DNA of 64,000 nucleotides from Udeniomyces pyricola. Taxonomy: Eukaryota > Basidiomycota > Tremellomycetes > Cystofilobasidiales > Mrakiaceae. Positions 32,501 to 44,069 of this stretch are shown here, piece after piece (position 1 is the stretch's first letter; each line of letters begins with the position of its first letter). The stretch is from contig BCIK01000001.1 in assembly GCA_039545295.1 (NCBI GenBank), forward strand, positions 1 to 64,000, read 5' to 3'. A model generated the notes under the pieces. The model did no database searches, had not been told where the DNA came from, and saw nothing but the letters and a program-made list of their open reading frames with translations. The position numbers were made by a program, and so were the translations under genes.

Positions 32501-34465
32501 TAAAAACAGGCCAGATAGACTAAGGCACACCGAACACGGCGTGAGGGACCTACACCAAAGATACCCAGTAGAACGTAGTAAGGGAGCTCAAAGTAGTGCC
32601 AGTCTCGGTCGTATGAGACTTGGAAGAGAACGAGTTTGCCCGTACGGTAAGGGTTCATGGCGGATAGGGTGACGGTCGCCACCAGGGCACACACAAAGCT
32701 TCGCCACATGGTTCGGTTTGAAAAGTTTTGGTTCATTTCCTACAAGGACGATCAAAGGAGGACATATGACTGATGTCAGCGGTCTTTTTGTGTCTTGCTT
32801 CGAGTTCCTCTGGTTGGTCATGACGTTGCAGGGGTTCCCTGATACATTCGACACTCACCTCGATGGCAAAGAGTACACCACCAATGGGCGAACCGAACGC
32901 CACAGCCACTCCGGCCGCACTCGAAGCGGTAAGAATTTCTCTCATCTTGGCTAAAAGGTAAGAAGAAGTAAAAATGATCTATATCAACCGACCGAAGCCG
33001 GCTATTGTGGTCCAGGACACGAAGGACTAAGCATCCTTACTGTGGCTGGTTGCGAAGCGGCGAAAGAACCCGGCGACAACGTTGCCCATGCAGCAAGCAA
33101 CGTGAACCGAAGGACCCTCTTTGCCGACAGATAGACCAGATGCGATAGCAAGAGGCTATGAGAGAACGTGAGAGGCAGCAACAGAAGCGGGGTAAAGTGT
33201 GATCAGAGAGGGTGAGCGCGAGATGTCTTCCTGGTCAGTAACTCGACCACCACGAAAGATCAATGACTCACCAGAGCAAGACTCTTGATGACGAGCGTCC
33301 ATATGCCGAGGAACCCCTTGATGATGAACCCTCCGAGAATGCACTTAATCTCGGAAATACCCGACCCCGCAGCGTACGGGGCGAAGGCGCGAACGAGGTG
33401 AGCTGCCGTCAGGGAAAAGAGCATCTGAGTGAGATAGGATGGCGATGACGCATCAGTGACAGTGTGTCATAATAGTCAGACATTCTCTCGTCTGAAGTTT
33501 CGCCGGGCGAACTCCATAGTGCGAGCATGGAAAGAGGAAGGCATGAGGCTTACCGCGCAACCGACGTAAACGACCCATGCGATCGGATCCCCTCCTCCCC
33601 AGTCGTTCCACTCGGGACACGTCTCGGCCGTCCCCGAGCTATCGGCTTCTAGACAGCAGAACTTTTCGTTGAGCCACCAGCCAGAGGAGCAATAACCAAG
33701 CTTGGCTGATGAAAGCCATTCGGTGATGATAGAAATGAGAGCAGCGTTAAGGCCGATGCCCATGCCTGAAGTAGATTAGATTTAGGTTGTAAGACCAAGG
33801 AAGGTTAAGCATGACTTGTTGAGGATATATGCGTCGGATCCGTGTGGAGTGAGGCTGAGAAGCATGAGCGACTGACCGACGAGCGAGACGACTAGCCAGT
33901 CCTGACCCTCTTGAAGCCAGATCTCGAGGGTCTCCCAGGCCCAGCCGAGGAAGCCCGGCATAGCCCGCAACCGACTCTTCCACGAGGACGTTGGTTCAAG
34001 ATGAGCGATGGAGCCCTTACGGGCGAGGGAGTTGCGCTCGTGGAGAGAATCCTGGATCCAATCTGAGAGCGAAAAAGGTTGGGAGCAAGGGGCGTACGTG
34101 AGGATGTGTGAAGGGGAAGGCCGAGATTGATTGCGTTGCCGAGATTGGGACGATGAAACTGGTTGGTGAACGGTCGTGAGCACATGACGAGGACGAACTC
34201 GATGGACTCACCTACGGTGGAGAAGTCCTCGTAACGTCTGGTGAGGTGAGGGAGGCAAGGCAGGATCGGAAAGGGAATGGCAAGGNAAAGAAGGATGGGG
34301 GGGGGGGGGTGTTAGGCCGTGAGACGGGGATCAGATGGGCCGGACGCGACGGAAACCGAGGAGGGCGTAGTACCGAATCTGCTCAATCTCCTGCTGCTCG
34401 GTGTCGTCTTGAAGGATGGCTTCGACTTCTGCTTCATTGTCGAGACTAGTGTGAGGATGCTGCAT
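29542..34465 (-). CDS. GEF1: GEF1-like CLC chloride/proton exchanger
   Basis: Intracellular CLC transporter of Golgi/vacuole membranes that supplies counter-ion for V-ATPase acidification. Eighteen exons, complement: 34374-34465, 34212-34237, 33877-34062, 33554-33765, 33272-33424, 33041-33155, 32859-32950, 32554-32739, 32233-32450, 31968-32141, 31745-31846, 31560-31641, 31273-31411, 31022-31087, 30790-30897, 30345-30574, 30120-30184, 29542-29935; 879 aa, all in phase. Motifs: [30 protein letters not shown] (anion filter, Pro replaced by Ser), [18 protein letters not shown] (gating Glu), GVLFAIEEM (proton-side Glu), [31 protein letters not shown]. Two CBS domains follow: [11 protein letters not shown] with GFPVIKSD, and [18 protein letters not shown] with LVTVKDVL. 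A 26-nt exon encodes the YEDFSTV segment. Confidence 0.95.
34266..34290. other. Ambiguous base in GEF1 intron 1
   Basis: A single N at 34286 within an intron just before a G-rich run; assembly uncertainty without effect on coding. Other single Ns are at 21377, 61397 and 63340, three of them in or beside C/G runs. Confidence 0.9.
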
Positions 34466-35011
34466 CAAGGCAGGGTGATCCCCTTGGGACAGGGAGTGGA
34501 CTGGTGGTGGTGGTGGTGGTGGTGGAAGAAAGGAAAGTGGGAGAGTGGAGAGGATCGATATATAGGGATCGAACTGGATCCAACTATATGCGTGCTGCAG
34601 GTGATGACTGAGGGTGTTGCGTTGCGCGTTGTCGAAGCTGGATCTTTGGAGGCGCCCGGTGCAGGTGCAGCTGGAGAGATGAGATCGATCGATCATCATC
34701 ACGAGAGGCGACGCGCGCGGCCGGGTCACGGCGGCGCTGCCCTGAAAGCTGACAGACTGAGCGAGAGCTGAGAGCTGAGAGCGCGCTGAGAGCTGACAGA
34801 CTGACAGACTGACAGTACTTGTGGCGGTCCCATCTATTACCTGATCAAGTCTCTCTCTCTCCCGTATCCCATATCCCCCCATATCTCACCCTCACACTCA
34901 ACGCTTGGCTCTCCCTTCGCACGCCAGCCCTATCGATCCTCTCAACCCTCGCTCATTCCCTAACCCCCTTCGTACTCATCGCCAAGCTCATCTTCTTCCT
35001 GCTCTCCAAAG
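34466..35011. promoter_or_regulatory. Divergent promoter between GEF1 and CRM1, with tandem repeats
   Basis: Contains a (TGG)8 tract at 34502-34525, a GATCGATCGATCATCATC stretch near 34683, and a series of GAGCTGA/CTGACAGA repeats at about 34748-34815, 200-260 bp from the CRM1 start. The 300 bp next to CRM1 are pyrimidine-rich. Confidence 0.6.
34748..34815. repeat. Imperfect 8-nt tandem repeats (CTGACAGA / CTGAGAG)
   Basis: Three adjacent CTGACAGA units near the CRM1 side preceded by several AGCTGAGAG units. They form short direct repeats in the shared promoter. They could be repeated protein sites or simple slippage products. Confidence 0.7.
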
Positions 35012-38000
35012 ATGGACGTCAGTCAACCCCATCGCCCTCCAAATCTCGCCACCCTCTCTATCTCTCTCTGTCTTCCGCGCGCGCTCCCTTGCCTTTCGCT
35101 TGCTCATCGTCCCCTTCCTCTTCTTCCCTTACGCCGTCCACAGGCCATCTTAGACTTCTCTACCGAGCTTGATATCGGTCTTCTCGACAAGGTCGTCGGC
35201 GCTTTCTACACGGGTCCTCCCCAGGTCCGTCCCCGTTCAAGCTCCCCATCCCTCCCCTGTCCCGTTGCTCGACGCATCGCGATCCCTTCGCTCCTCCATC
35301 TACGTCCTTTCCCTTTGTTTCAGCTTCGTCCGGACTCAACTCATCATGTCGAGTTTCCCATTCCCTTACCACTAACAGGAGCAGCAGATGGCCCAGCAGG
35401 TCCTCACTCAGTTCCAAGAGCACTCGGACTCGTGGCAAAAGGTTCCGGACATCCTCCAACAGGCTCAGAGTACTCAGACCAAGGTCAGCAGCTCGACGTT
35501 CCTCACTCCCTCCCCTGTCTTCCCTTACATGACGCTCGGCTGTTCATTTGCCGACAGTCTGGGAGCAAACAGCGTAAGACCCATTCCATACGAAATGTTG
35601 GTCATACTCACTACCTGCTTTTTGATGAACTCTCTTGGTACAGTACATTGGCCTTCAGATCCTGGAGAAGCTCATCCAGACTCGATGGAAGGCCCTGCCA
35701 GCCGAGCAGCGAGGTGGTCAGTCCATGATCCGGTTGGCCCCAGCGTTACAGCCATCAGCGGCTTGGTCACAATCACAAACTAATCTGGAAAGCTTCCCTC
35801 GAACACAGGCATCCGAAATTTCATCGTGGGCGTCATTGTCGAGTCGTCATCGGACGAAGTCAAGATGCGACGGGAGAAGGTCTACCTCAACAAGCTCAAC
35901 CTCATCCTCGTCCAGGTCAGTCGCACATCTCCCCCTCTACTACATCATCCATCGCGTCTGTTTCGCGCGTCTGATATGGAGGCTGATTCAACCACTTATT
36001 TGCTCTATCGCGACGTGAAGATTTTGAAGCAGGACTGGCCAGCAAACTGGCCTCAGTTTATTCCCGAGGTAAACGCCCGCCTGCTCTCACCCATCTATCG
36101 ACTGTCTACGCATCGAACGTGAACCTCAACCATCCTCCCGCGTTGTATTCGGGGACTTTGCTGATCACCCTTGACTCTGTCAATCCAGATCGTCGCTTCA
36201 TCCAAAACCTCCCTCTCTCTCTGTGAAAACAACATGGTCATCCTCAAGCTGCTCTCTGAGGAGATCTTTGACTACTCGGCCGAGCAGATGACCCAGGCCA
36301 AGACGCGTCATCTCAAAGATTCGATGTGTGGCGAGTTCAGCGAGATCTTCCAGCTCTGCTCTGAGGTCCTCGAAAAGGCCCAGAAGCCGAGCCTCATCAA
36401 GGCTACCCTCGAGACGCTTTTGAGGTTCCTCAATTGGATTCCCCTTGGTTACATCTTCGAGACCAACATCATCGATAACCTCGTCACTCGGGTTCGTCTT
36501 CTCCCGAATTCGCTTGCCTGAATCGCTGGGTGGATTTCCTGTTCAAAGAACCGCTGTACTCTTCGCGCGAACTCCCTTTCATCAATGCACGTTTCTTACG
36601 CCCTTGCTTTTTGCACGCGCTTCCATGTTGTTTCCCTTAATCACCCCACCTAGTTCCTCGAAGTCCCAGAATTCCGAAATGTCACTCTCAAATGTCTATC
36701 CGAGATCGGCGGTCTGTCTGTCGGGCCCGAATGGAACCAGAAGTTTGTCATTTTGTTCCAAATGGTGATGACTTCCGTCAACAAGATGATTCCTCCATCA
36801 ACCAGTACGTCGCATTGCGTTTCCGGTCTCATGATTCTTGGTGCCATGTTCGCTCACCCGACACAAGCCCTTCTGCATCGATGCTTTCATTTGTACTGAC
36901 AATAACGTTTTCTGTCTTATAACAGACATCGCCGGCGCGTATGCTGACTCTCAGAACCAGGATCAGGAGCTCGTCCTCAATCTAGCCCTGTTCCTTGCCA
37001 ACTTCCTGCGGGAGCACTTGAAGTTGGTCGAGAACGACCAGAACAAAGAACTTTTGCTCAACGCTCACCTCTATCTTGTCAAAATCTCCCAAGTCGAGGA
37101 GCGAGAGGTCTTCAAAATCTGTCTTGAGTACTGGGCCAAGCTCGTTGCCGAGCTGTACGAGGAAATTCAATCGGTGAGTCGACAACCGTCTTGCTTAGAT
37201 GCTGTGCTGCCGCACGATGAGGGTTCTTGTACTGTGACTGATGACGTCTGCATTCGTGCCGTTCCACAGCTCCCTATCCCGGACATTCACCCTCTGATGA
37301 GCCTTAATCTCGGTGCTGGTATCTCTCGGGAAGTTGGTGGACTTGCCAATGTCCCACTCCGCAAGAACATCTACGCTGAGGTTCTCTCTAACTTGCGACT
37401 TGTCATGATTGAGCGCATGGTCAAGCCCGAGGAGGTAAGCTTTCCTTTGTTTGGAGTCCTATTTCTTGTTTTTCTACTTCAAATCTCACGCGTCATCGTG
37501 GCTTGAGAGTATGACTGACCGCCTTCTCCTCCCTTGCCCATATCTTACCCGACCGTAGGTTCTGGTCGTTGAGAACGATGAGGGAGAAGTTGTTCGAGAG
37601 TTCATGAAGGAGTCAGATACCATTGTTCTCTACAAGAGCATGCGAGAGGTTCTCGTCTACCTCACCCACCTCGATGTTCTTGACACCGAAAACATCATGA
37701 CGGAGAAGCTCTCCAAGCAGGTGAGTCCTTCGCGCTTGGTATGCTGAGTGCCCATATTTACAACTCGATCGTGACCTAATCATGTTGTAATCCTTCCGGT
37801 GATGCAGGTTGACGGCTCGGAATGGTCCTGGGCCAACCTCAACACGCTCTGCTGGGCGATCGGTTCGATCTCTGGCGCCATGAGTAAGTTCGCTTGATTT
37901 GGAATGCGACTGACCGACGCGACTACATGCTCTCGGATCGTCTGATCAATCACGAGCCAACCCAACTTTGCTTTCTGATCTTGTAGATGAGGAGGCCGAG

Positions 38001-40610
38001 AAGCGATTCCTCGTGCAGGTCATCAAGGACCTTCTTGGCTTGTGCGAAGTCAAGCGAGGCAAAGACAACAAGGCTGTCGTCGCGTCCGACATCATGTACA
38101 TCGTTGGACAATACCCTCGATTCTTGAAAGCTCACTGGAAGTTCCTCAAAACGGTCGTGAACAAGCTCTTTGAGTTCATGCATGAGAGCCACGAAGGTAC
38201 GAGCGTCCTTCGCTTGTATCGTCGCCTTACTGACCTCATCGTGACGCGTGGCCTGCGGCACTAAGATACTGACATATCCAACGGCCTCACCACGACATCT
38301 CTGTCTGTCTCCAGGTGTCCAAGACATGGCGTGCGATACGTTCATCAAGATCGCCCAGAAGTGCCGTCGTCACTTTGTTGCCCAGCAATCGGGCGAGGGC
38401 GAGCCTTTCATTGACGAGATTCTGCGCACGCTGCATCGAATCACGCTTGATCTCTCGCCTCAGCAGGTGCGTCTTTCTCGATCTGTCACTCTATCCACCT
38501 GTTTGGTATCTCCTTTCTGCGGACCACAGCTGACATGCAATGTGTCATCTTTGTCTTCTATTTTTTCCTGCACTTATCCTTCTACTGGGAAATGTACAGG
38601 TCCACACTTTCTACGAGGCTGTCGGCTACATGATTGCTGCGCAACCCAACAAGCCGACACAAGAGCGACTGATTGCTAAGCTCATGGAGATGCCCAACAA
38701 CGCCGTTCGTACCTGTGTCCATTTCCTGCGTTCTCTGTATCATCATCTTTTCTCATACTCCCGGTTTTTTTTTCCTTACTTGTTTGTGCCTTATTAGTGG
38801 GACTCGCTCATGGCTCAGGCGGCCAGCAACATCGACGTTCTTGCCAATAGTGATAACGTCAAGATCATGTCCAACGTCCTCAAGACCAACGTCTCCGCCT
38901 GCACTTCCATAGGCACCTTCTTCGCTCCCCAGCTTGGGCGGATCTGGGGAGATATGCTTGGCCTTTACAAGGCCGTCAGTGGCATCATCAGCTCGACGAT
39001 CGCTGAGCAAGGTTTGTTGCGCCTGCCCTTCACTCGACCATGTGTCCGACTTCTGCACCGAACAGCCAGACATCTAACGCCTCGCTGTCTTTTGTCAATA
39101 ATTTACCCTTTAGGACACGTCGCGACGAGGACGCCCAAAGTCCGAGGATTGCGAACAATCAAAAAAGAGATCCTCAAGCTTGTTGAGACGTACATCAAGA
39201 AGGCTGAGGACCTTGAGCAGGTTAACGCGAACCTTATCCCGGCTCTCCTCGAGGCTGTTCTCGGTGACTACCAGCAGAACGTGCCCGCCGCAAGGGACGC
39301 TGAGGTTCTCCACGTCATGTCGACGATTGTCACCCGACTTGGCAGTCTTCTGACCGACCAGGTGCCTGCCATCCTCGACGCAACGTTTGAATGCACCCTC
39401 AGCATGATCAACCAGGACTTTGCCGAGTTCCCTGAGCACCGAGTCGGCTTCTTCAAGTTCCTCCGTGCCGTCGACCAGTTCTGCTTCCCTGGTATGACCG
39501 TGTCCTTGTCTTTGCTGCGCCTCCTCAGACTAGATTGATCCTATCGCTGATGCCTTACATCCGCTCGCTTATGATCTCTAGCTCTCGTCACGCTTCCCGC
39601 ACCTCAGTTCAAGCTCGTCGTCGACAGTGCAATCTGGGCTATCAAGCATAGCATGCGAGATATTGCCGATATCGGCTTGAATTGTCAGTCTTACCTCTGC
39701 CCTGTTCATGGTGCTTTCTCAATAGACCGACGTGATGCCTGTGGCTAACCAGCTTTCTCAACGGTCTCCGACGCCTGCAGTCGCTCTTGAGCTTATCGAC
39801 AACTTTGCAAAGACGCCAGAGCCTGGTGTGGCGGACTCTTTCTTCCAGCAGTACCTCGTCCGACTCGTCACTGACATCCTGTCTGTCCTTGTTGACCCGG
39901 ATCACAAGAGCGGTTCGTCCCAGTCAAGGATTGTGTGATGACTTTTTTCTTCCCCAGCTGATCAATTTGTCTTGCTCGCGCGCCCCCGTTCAATAGGATT
40001 CAAGACTCAGAGCGTCTTCCTGCAAAGACTCATCCATTTCACCATGTCTGGCGTTGCCTCGGCTCCCATATTCGACCCTTCATCGGTGCCGAATCCCAAC
40101 ATCTCCAACGCCGAGTACCTCCGGGACTACATCAGTGATTTATTGAGGAACGCTTTCCCCCATCTCCAGCCGTATGTTTCTCGCCTTCTACCCCGTTTCG
40201 ATCTCCCTGTTTAGGCCGGGCGACTGATCTAGGCCCCGTTCTGACTTCTCTTTCTCCCGGACGTTCATGTGCAACGCAGTGTTCAAATCAAGCAAAGTGT
40301 CGAGCTCATGTTTGGCGCCCATGAAGACGCCAACCGCTTCAAGCTGACGCTCCGAGATTTCCTCAGTAGGTACCCCGTTGCTGTTTTGAAAATTCTCATT
40401 TTGGATCGTTTCTATTGCTTGACTGAGCTGATTGTTTCGTCTACCTTTCCAGTCTCTATGAAGGAGTTCTCTGGCGAAGACCCCGAGGCGTTCCTGGTCG
40501 ACAAGGAGGCCGAACTGGCGACCAAGCAGAAGGAAGAGAGAGAGGCCGCCCTTCGTGTTCCGGGCATGGTCAAGCCGTCTGATATCCAGATCGATGACGA
40601 GGAGCTCTAA
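35012..40610 (+). CDS. CRM1: Exportin-1 (CRM1/XPO1) nuclear export receptor
   Basis: RanGTP-dependent karyopherin that exports leucine-rich NES cargoes. Twenty-two exons: 35012-35017, 35144-35224, 35379-35483, 35644-35716, 35809-35915, 36021-36068, 36189-36491, 36654-36804, 36926-37173, 37270-37434, 37559-37720, 37808-37883, 37987-38196, 38315-38466, 38600-38704, 38798-39011, 39114-39491, 39582-39683, 39781-39912, 39997-40171, 40280-40365, 40453-40610. They join in phase to 1078 aa, the family's length. The first coding exon is only ATGGAC, giving [20 protein letters not shown]. Conserved HEAT segments include [76 protein letters not shown] and [19 protein letters not shown]. The NES-groove cysteine in NTLCWAIG is present. 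The C-terminus is acidic (DIQIDDEEL). Confidence 0.97.
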
Positions 40611-41700
40611 GCGATTCGAGCGATACGGAGAAAAGAACTGTCATCACTATCTTTCACCTTCTTTCAAAAATTGGCTTTGGTTCTCTCTCCCTCTACCCCC
40701 TCCCCCTGTTTCACTCACCCTGCTTTTACATCGCATGTTCCCATCGTCTTTCATCACTCATTGTGCTTTTCCTTGCCTTCTTGACTCTGTCGTTCTCGAT
40801 CCGGTCTGCTTTTCACTTTGCCCACCTTCCCTTTCGCCTCCACCTCCCCATTTCAACCCCACTTTTTAATCAATTTCAATGTGGGCTCATGTCTCGATAA
40901 TTCGTTTTGCTTCTCCTCCCCCCCCCCCTCTTTGCCTATTCCCAAACCTTTTCTCTTTTCTTCATTTATCTCTTCATCACGCTCTATCCTTTCCTCTTAT
41001 CTGTCTTTCAGTGTTTTTCCCTTTGTTTGCCTGCCTCGATGTTTAACTAATAGTTTCTTTGATGCATGATCAACTTTCTCTTCGAACCAGGGGGTTTCAT
41101 CGAGAACCCCCTTGGGCCTCCGAATCTTGCCGATGGAATTCACGCATCGCTTGGCTTTCTTTCCCTATGATCCCCTGGTCCGATCCCCCTCGCCCGAATC
41201 CTCCGCTCATTAATTTCGATGACATCCCTGTGCCCGTCCGGTCCAAAGTCAATGCGCAATCCCCGGTCGCCGCCTGACACATGAGCGTGGCACCGTCTAG
41301 AGTGGAGGGGGGGGGAGCATATTCCAACTCGGACCGAGGTTCGTTTCTTTTCGCCTAATTCGGCGCGCCACGTCTCTTGCTTTCTCTTCATTCCTGTCTT
41401 CGCTAACCTTGAGCTGGTTGCTGCTCTCTGACGACGACTACCCCCTCCATCCAGCCCTTCATATTTTATCCCATCCTCCTCACCTCCGTCCAACCCACTT
41501 ACCCGCTGCCGGCAGCAACGCTCACAAAGCCCACCTATCCCTAACATCGCTCTTCAATTCATCACTACTTTCTTCTTGCCTCACTACATCGAACCCGAGT
41601 CCTACGCAACTCGTCACCTCACCCATCCCTTACCTCACTTCGAAGCAAGCCCCCTTCGACCTCGTGACGTTTTATAGACCTAAATCTTCCCTCGTCCACG
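40611..41700. other. Spacer between CRM1 and the Ser/Pro-rich gene
   Basis: CRM1 3' UTR and promoter of the next gene. Strongly pyrimidine-rich on the + strand to about 41050, including a C11 run near 40920. No conserved coding sequence was seen on either strand. Confidence 0.6.
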
Positions 41701-44069
41701 ATGCGAACCATTAATCCCTCCGCCTTTCTTTCCCTGCTTAAACCCTCTCATGCCATGAGCAGCGACTTCCTCGAACCTCCCTCCCCAACGTCACCCTCGC
41801 CGACTACATCTTTGAGCAACATGTCCTCCTCGGCCTCGTCCTACGAATCTTCCGAGAACGATACCCCCCCAGTCTCACCCATTCGCGCGACGTCGATTTA
41901 CGACTCTGCTGTCTCGGCCCGAGCCTCATTCGACGCTGCCAAACGACACGGCCTCGGCGACTCAGATGAAACCGGAGGGCGACCAAAGACGTTTGTTCGT
42001 CCCCCTCTCCACCGACGGGTTGGTTTGCCATCGGTGGTTCGACTTGTCAGCGGAGAGTCCTCTGACGAGGAGGATGGACCCGCTTCGATGGGTACAGGAG
42101 ACGGCGGACGAGGGGAATGCCGGGGACGATCCGGGTTTGAGGCAGAGATTGACCGATACCTCGCTGGTCGAGAGAAGTCGGTAGGTAGGAAGAGACAAAC
42201 TTCATTTGGAAGCGTCGCATCCGCGGGAGGCAGCGGAGCCGTCAGAAAGATGGTCGCCAACCCAACGCCAACCTCAACGATTAGCGCACGACGAAACCGG
42301 GCCGGCAGTCGGCTCGATGCTGCGACGGCGACGACGCCGACTTCGACCCCTGATCGGGACCTCGCATTGACCCCTACTTACGGTCCTTCTAACATCTTTT
42401 CCCCTTCGATCGAGCAATGTCCTACCCCTCGACCCTCCATCATGTCCCTCGACTTTTCTTCTCTTCGTCCGTTCGAACCTCCCATGGTTGGTGTCCCGCT
42501 CAACACGCCCGTCGGCGGGGGTGGAATTTCTGGGGTGGCCCTCGAACGAGCTCGAGGGATCAGCTCTATCTCGATCGGTCACTTTGGGCATGTTAGTGGT
42601 GACGGTGGTGGGGCTCTGGCAACGACCCCCAGTATCAGCAATGACTCTCAGCGAGGAAGGGTCGCAACTCCGGCGGGTTACCCATCGAGCACGCTTCGAG
42701 CCAAGCGACCCTCGTTCGGCTTTGCGCAATCTCTCGGAGAGATCTCCCACATCGAATACAGCGACGTCCAATCTTTTGATCCTTTCGACTTTGCTCAGCG
42801 CTCATCGAGCTCGAGGTCCTCTTCCGAGCTCGACGCTATCTTCTCGCCTCGCCTCGAGATAGACGAACCCAACCAAGCTCCGCTTTCTTTTCCCACCGAG
42901 CCGAATCTCTGCCCCATCACGCCCATCATTCATCCCAAAGTCGTCTTTTCACCGACTTCAACGGCGTACCCGGACTTTAGCAAGACTACCTCACCTTTTC
43001 CTCTTGATGCTATCTCCCCCCTCGCTCTGCCATCGCCTAAGCTTGAGCCCGGCGCGTCCTTCTTTTCCCTCTCTCCCCTTGGTCGGCAACGGCTTGGCTC
43101 GCCTCTTGCTCAGCCTGGCGCTCTCATGAACCCCGCTCCTTCCGTCGTGGACCCCTTCGTCGAGCCTTCTGTGGTTGTGCCCATCAGCGGTTATCGAGCA
43201 CCTCCTTCATCCCCTCGACTTCTGGCTCAACGACGTCATATCCAGACTCCTCCTGTCATGCTGTCGCCCCTTCCACCTCCTGTTCTTCCTCCAAGCGCCG
43301 CGACCTACCCCCGATCGCCCTTTTCTTGCGTTTCTGCATCGGCTTCCCACCTTTCCTACCCTTTCCCGACCCCGTCGACGATCCCAGCGAATCCGACCTC
43401 GCCTTCCATGCCGTCTTCTCCATCTTTGGGGGTAGGATCTCCTTTGACGATGCCTATGAACCCTTTGCCTCGACGCCGATCATCGCTCTTCAAGATTGTC
43501 AACACCGATTGCCCTACACCCCCTCGCTTGCTCCTCTCCAAGCGATCGTCCGTGCACATCGTTCTTCACTCGGAGCTTCCGGGCGCAGGGGGGTCGTCGG
43601 GAGGAGCGAGACGAAGGACAAAGAGTACGAGTGCGGCGGGAGGGGGCATCAGTTACCAAATCGGAGGGTGGAGCGAAGCTAGGACTCCCGTCTCAAGTCC
43701 CATGGCTGACACTGAATTGGGCATTCTGAGTGAGTTTTTTTTTTCTCGCACCATTTCATAGTTTTGATCGTTGGCAAAGGAATGTTTGTCCGGAAAATTG
43801 ATCCACTTGTGTCTTCTACTGTCCATCCTGCCATCATCCCTCCTCATCGCCGCTTTATCTCTGATCGATCTTTCGGCTTTTCCCCCTTTTCACAAGACTC
43901 TTCGGTCGTCGCGACGGATCTCATCGATCGACTCGAAACGCTTTCTCTCACCAACACCACCGATCCATCCACTGCCAATTCTACGTTTGACGTTCCGTCA
44001 TCGACTTTGAGCTCGACTGCCAAGGCCGATCGATCCAACGACAACCCTTACTTTGCGGCGGCCGTTTGA
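41701..44069 (+). CDS. Ser/Pro-rich protein of unknown function
   Basis: Exons 41701-43729 and 43897-44069 join in phase (A|AC, Asn) to about 733 aa. I do not recognise the family. It is predicted disordered throughout, with many SP/TP pairs (for example PPVSPIRATSIYDSAVSARA), consistent with CDK/MAPK substrates. The most structured-looking parts are DSAVSARASFDAAKRHGLGD, RRRSSLFKIVNTDCPTPPR with the following LLLSKRSSVHIVLHSELPG, an amphipathic stretch ATDLIDRLETLSLTN in exon 2, and the end SNDNPYFAAAV. No membrane segment or signal peptide. A second in-frame ATG at about 41755 (MSSDFLEPPSP) is an alternative start. Intron donor GTGAGT. Confidence 0.7.
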
